Below are positions 5,701 to 7,233 of a DNA stretch of 7,233 bases, piece by piece. A program made the position numbers and the translations under genes. Source of the stretch: Pseudarthrobacter sp. (GTDB taxonomy: Bacteria > Actinomycetota > Actinomycetes > Actinomycetales > Micrococcaceae); contig JABFWC010000246.1 in assembly GCA_013362385.1 (NCBI GenBank), forward strand, positions 1 through 7,233, read 5' to 3'. Every line of letters begins with the position of its first letter. Within the stretch, counting starts at the first letter, position 1. The notes under the pieces were generated by a model. It searched no databases. It saw nothing but the letters and a program-made list of their open reading frames with translations, and was not told the origin of the DNA.

Positions 5701-6840
5701 ATGGAGCCCTGGGCCGGTACTTTCAGCCTGGTTGACGCAGTACCCCGCAGACTTCGCGTCGCGGTGCTCGGGACGGGATCGCGCGGTGCGGGCCTGGCCA
5801 AGGCGTTCCAGTCCAGTGCGGACTGGGAACTCGCGGCGCTGTGCGATGCGGACCCCCTTCGGGCCGGCCGGCTGGCACGCAGCCTCGGTGACGTCCCGTG
5901 CTTCGCGGCGATTGACGAACTCCTCGACTGCGTCGACGTGGATGCGGTGGCGATCGCCACTTCCCACCGTGCCCTGTATGGAACCGTCATGACCGCACTG
6001 CGCGCCGGCAAGCATGTCCTGGTGGAGGGCCTGCTGGCGGACAGCCTGAAACGCGGACGCGAAATGGCTGCCGAAGCGGAAAGCGAAGGCTTGGTGCTCA
6101 TGGCAAAGAGCGCAGTCACCTTTGACCCTGCGGTGCAACGGATGCAGAAGCTGCTGGACAGCGGCACCTTGGGCGAAATCCTGTTCATCGAAGCCCGGCG
6201 GACCGAAACGGGCCCGGTTCAGACCGACCGGGATGTGTTCTGGGAGCTTTCGCCAGCCACCCTGGCAGTCCTGGACCACGTGCTGCCGGGCGGCCTGGAG
6301 CCCCGCACCGTTTCGGCCTTTGGCGGCGACCCCCTCGGGACCGGCCGCGACTGCGTGGGCCACCTGTATTTCAGGCTTTCCAATGACGCACCCGTGCATT
6401 TGCACATCAACCGGCTGAGCACCATGAAGAGCCAACGCCTGGTAATTGCAGGTACCCGCCTCACGCTCGCCTGGGACGCGCTGGGCGTCCAGGAGCGCCT
6501 GCGCCTCCTCGATCCGGGATCATTCAACGGCCAGCACCGCACCGCCCCCTACTGGGCCGGGCCCATCCTGCTCCAGCAGGATGCCGAAGAGGTGCCGGTG
6601 TCGGTACTGGAGGCGGAGACGCGTTGCCTGCTGGCCACGGAGCTCGCACACTGCATCCGGGGCCAGCGGAAGGCATACGCCCTGGATGCGACGGGGCTGC
6701 GCGTGCTGTCAGTCCTGGAAGCCGCCACCCGGAGCCGGGGCCTGGACGGGCAGGCATCCCCGGCTGATGCACCAACACCGGATCCGGCAGCCCAGGAAAC
6801 CGCCGGCAGCGGGCATCAGAGCACTTTGTGGTCCACGTGA
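5701..6840 (+). CDS. Gfo/Idh/MocA-fold oxidoreductase-like protein, catalytic residues missing
   Basis: Complete 379-residue protein. RVAVLGTGSRGAG (19-31) is a GxGxxG nucleotide-binding turn (G24, G26, G29), and the C-terminal half follows the fold of Gfo/Idh/MocA enzymes found in polysaccharide clusters, which make keto sugars from UDP-sugars with NAD(P). Key positions differ. In GKHVLVEGLLA (103-113) the conserved EKP motif is EGL, so the catalytic Lys is Gly110. In DVFWELSPATL (178-188) the usual PHD becomes PAT, so the conserved His and Asp are Ala186 and Thr187. The loop IATSHRAL (85-92) is about three residues shorter than the usual ATPxxTH form, and YWAGP (284-288) stands where YRxGD is common. 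The C-terminal helix (LATELAHCIRG, 311-321, to about residue 346) is normal. Residues 348-379 are a Pro/Ala-rich, probably disordered tail. The frame is intact with normal codon use, so this is not a decaying pseudogene. A structural or regulatory role, or altered chemistry, is inferred. Confidence 0.85.
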   Translation: MEPWAGTFSLVDAVPRRLRVAVLGTGSRGAGLAKAFQSSADWELAALCDADPLRAGRLARSLGDVPCFAAIDELLDCVDVDAVAIATSHRALYGTVMTALRAGKHVLVEGLLADSLKRGREMAAEAESEGLVLMAKSAVTFDPAVQRMQKLLDSGTLGEILFIEARRTETGPVQTDRDVFWELSPATLAVLDHVLPGGLEPRTVSAFGGDPLGTGRDCVGHLYFRLSNDAPVHLHINRLSTMKSQRLVIAGTRLTLAWDALGVQERLRLLDPGSFNGQHRTAPYWAGPILLQQDAEEVPVSVLEAETRCLLATELAHCIRGQRKAYALDATGLRVLSVLEAATRSRGLDGQASPADAPTPDPAAQETAGSGHQSTLWST

Positions 6841-6889
6841 CGGATAGTACCGGTCCCCATCCTGCTCCTCCCAAGAAAGTTGGTGCCCC

Positions 6890-7233
6890 GTGGCCACGGA
6901 ATCCGTCGTCGCCCGCATAGAAGTCACAAAGCCCTGGCTGGGACCGGAAGAAGCCCATGCCCTTGCCGATGTGGTCTACTCCGGCTGCGTCGCGCAGGGC
7001 CCCAAGGTCAAAGAGTTCGAGGCCCGCTTTGCAATGGCCCACGGCGCCCGCTTCGCGGTCGCCACCTCCAGCTGCACAACGGCCCTGCACCTGGCCCTGG
7101 TGGTGGCTGGCATCGGCCCCGGTGACGACGTCGTCGTCCCCTCCCTGACCTTCATCGCGGCGGCCAACGCGGTGACTTATGTCGGTGCACGCCCGGTCTT
7201 CTGCGACGTCGATCCCGCAACGGGAAACGTGAC
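6890..7233 (+). CDS. DegT/DnrJ/EryC1/StrS-family PLP aminotransferase, C-terminus cut by window edge
   Basis: The first 114 residues of a sugar aminotransferase, running off the right edge. Family members use PLP and usually glutamate to aminate keto-sugar nucleotides, giving amino sugars for glycans or antibiotics. Typical N-terminal features are visible: KPWLGPEEAHAL (14-25), SGCVAQGPKVKEFE (31-44; many relatives have SGW), ATSSCTTALHLAL (58-70), which forms part of the PLP phosphate pocket, then VVVPSLTFIAAANAV (81-95) and PVFCDVDP (102-109). The PLP-binding lysine would lie beyond the window. The start is GTG 6890, the only start codon in frame after the TAG at 6845-6847. Its ribosome site is weak (AAGAAAG, 6873-6879, 10 bases upstream). 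The gap to the previous gene is 49 bases with no clear promoter or terminator, so co-transcription is likely. With the preceding keto-sugar-type fold protein it points to amino-sugar synthesis. Confidence 0.92.
   Translation, partial: MATESVVARIEVTKPWLGPEEAHALADVVYSGCVAQGPKVKEFEARFAMAHGARFAVATSSCTTALHLALVVAGIGPGDDVVVPSLTFIAAANAVTYVGARPVFCDVDPATGNV

Noticed and set aside
6826..6889. Possible regulatory site around CACGTG and ACCGGT between the oxidoreductase-like and aminotransferase genes
   Set aside because: Both are short palindromes expected by chance in GC-rich DNA, one overlaps coding sequence, and no promoter boxes accompany them.

Overview
The window is about 7.2 kb of high-GC DNA. 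Coding sequence uses GTG and TTG starts freely, and the control regions are visibly less GC-rich. Protein style suggests an actinobacterium, probably of the Micrococcaceae (Arthrobacter or Pseudarthrobacter type). That placement is an impression from the sequence, not a database match.

Layout from left to right: (1) 1-782, minus strand: the N-terminal 260 residues of a protein that runs off the left edge. It has a nucleotidyltransferase-like domain and then the start of a P-loop, kinase-like domain. (2) 783-1247: a 465-base divergent control region rich in repeats, with direct repeats, an 8-bp-arm inverted repeat, a 12-bp palindrome, a possible -10 box, and a hairpin that can mask the ribosome binding site of the next gene. 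(3) 1248-3941, plus strand: a complete 897-residue LAL-type (large ATP-binding LuxR) transcription regulator. (4) 3942-4094: a short intergenic stretch with two hairpins and a near-perfect dyad upstream of the next gene. (5) 4095-5678, plus strand: a TTG-started polyprenyl glycosylphosphotransferase (initiating sugar transferase). (6) 5701-6840, plus strand: a Gfo/Idh/MocA-fold protein lacking the usual catalytic residues. (7) 6890-7233, plus strand: the first 114 residues of a DegT/DnrJ/EryC1/StrS-family aminotransferase, cut by the right edge.

Read together, genes 5-7 look like the start of an operon for a surface or exopolysaccharide. The sugar transferase would put the first sugar phosphate on the undecaprenyl phosphate carrier. 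The aminotransferase would make an amino sugar from a keto-sugar nucleotide. The oxidoreductase-like protein would normally supply that keto sugar, but here it seems catalytically dead. The LAL regulator, set between the divergent gene and the operon, is a natural candidate local regulator; this is inference from position. The most unusual points are the nucleotidyltransferase/P-loop fusion, the degenerate oxidoreductase, and the layered regulatory structure before the regulator gene. No mobile element, CRISPR array, tRNA or rRNA was seen.
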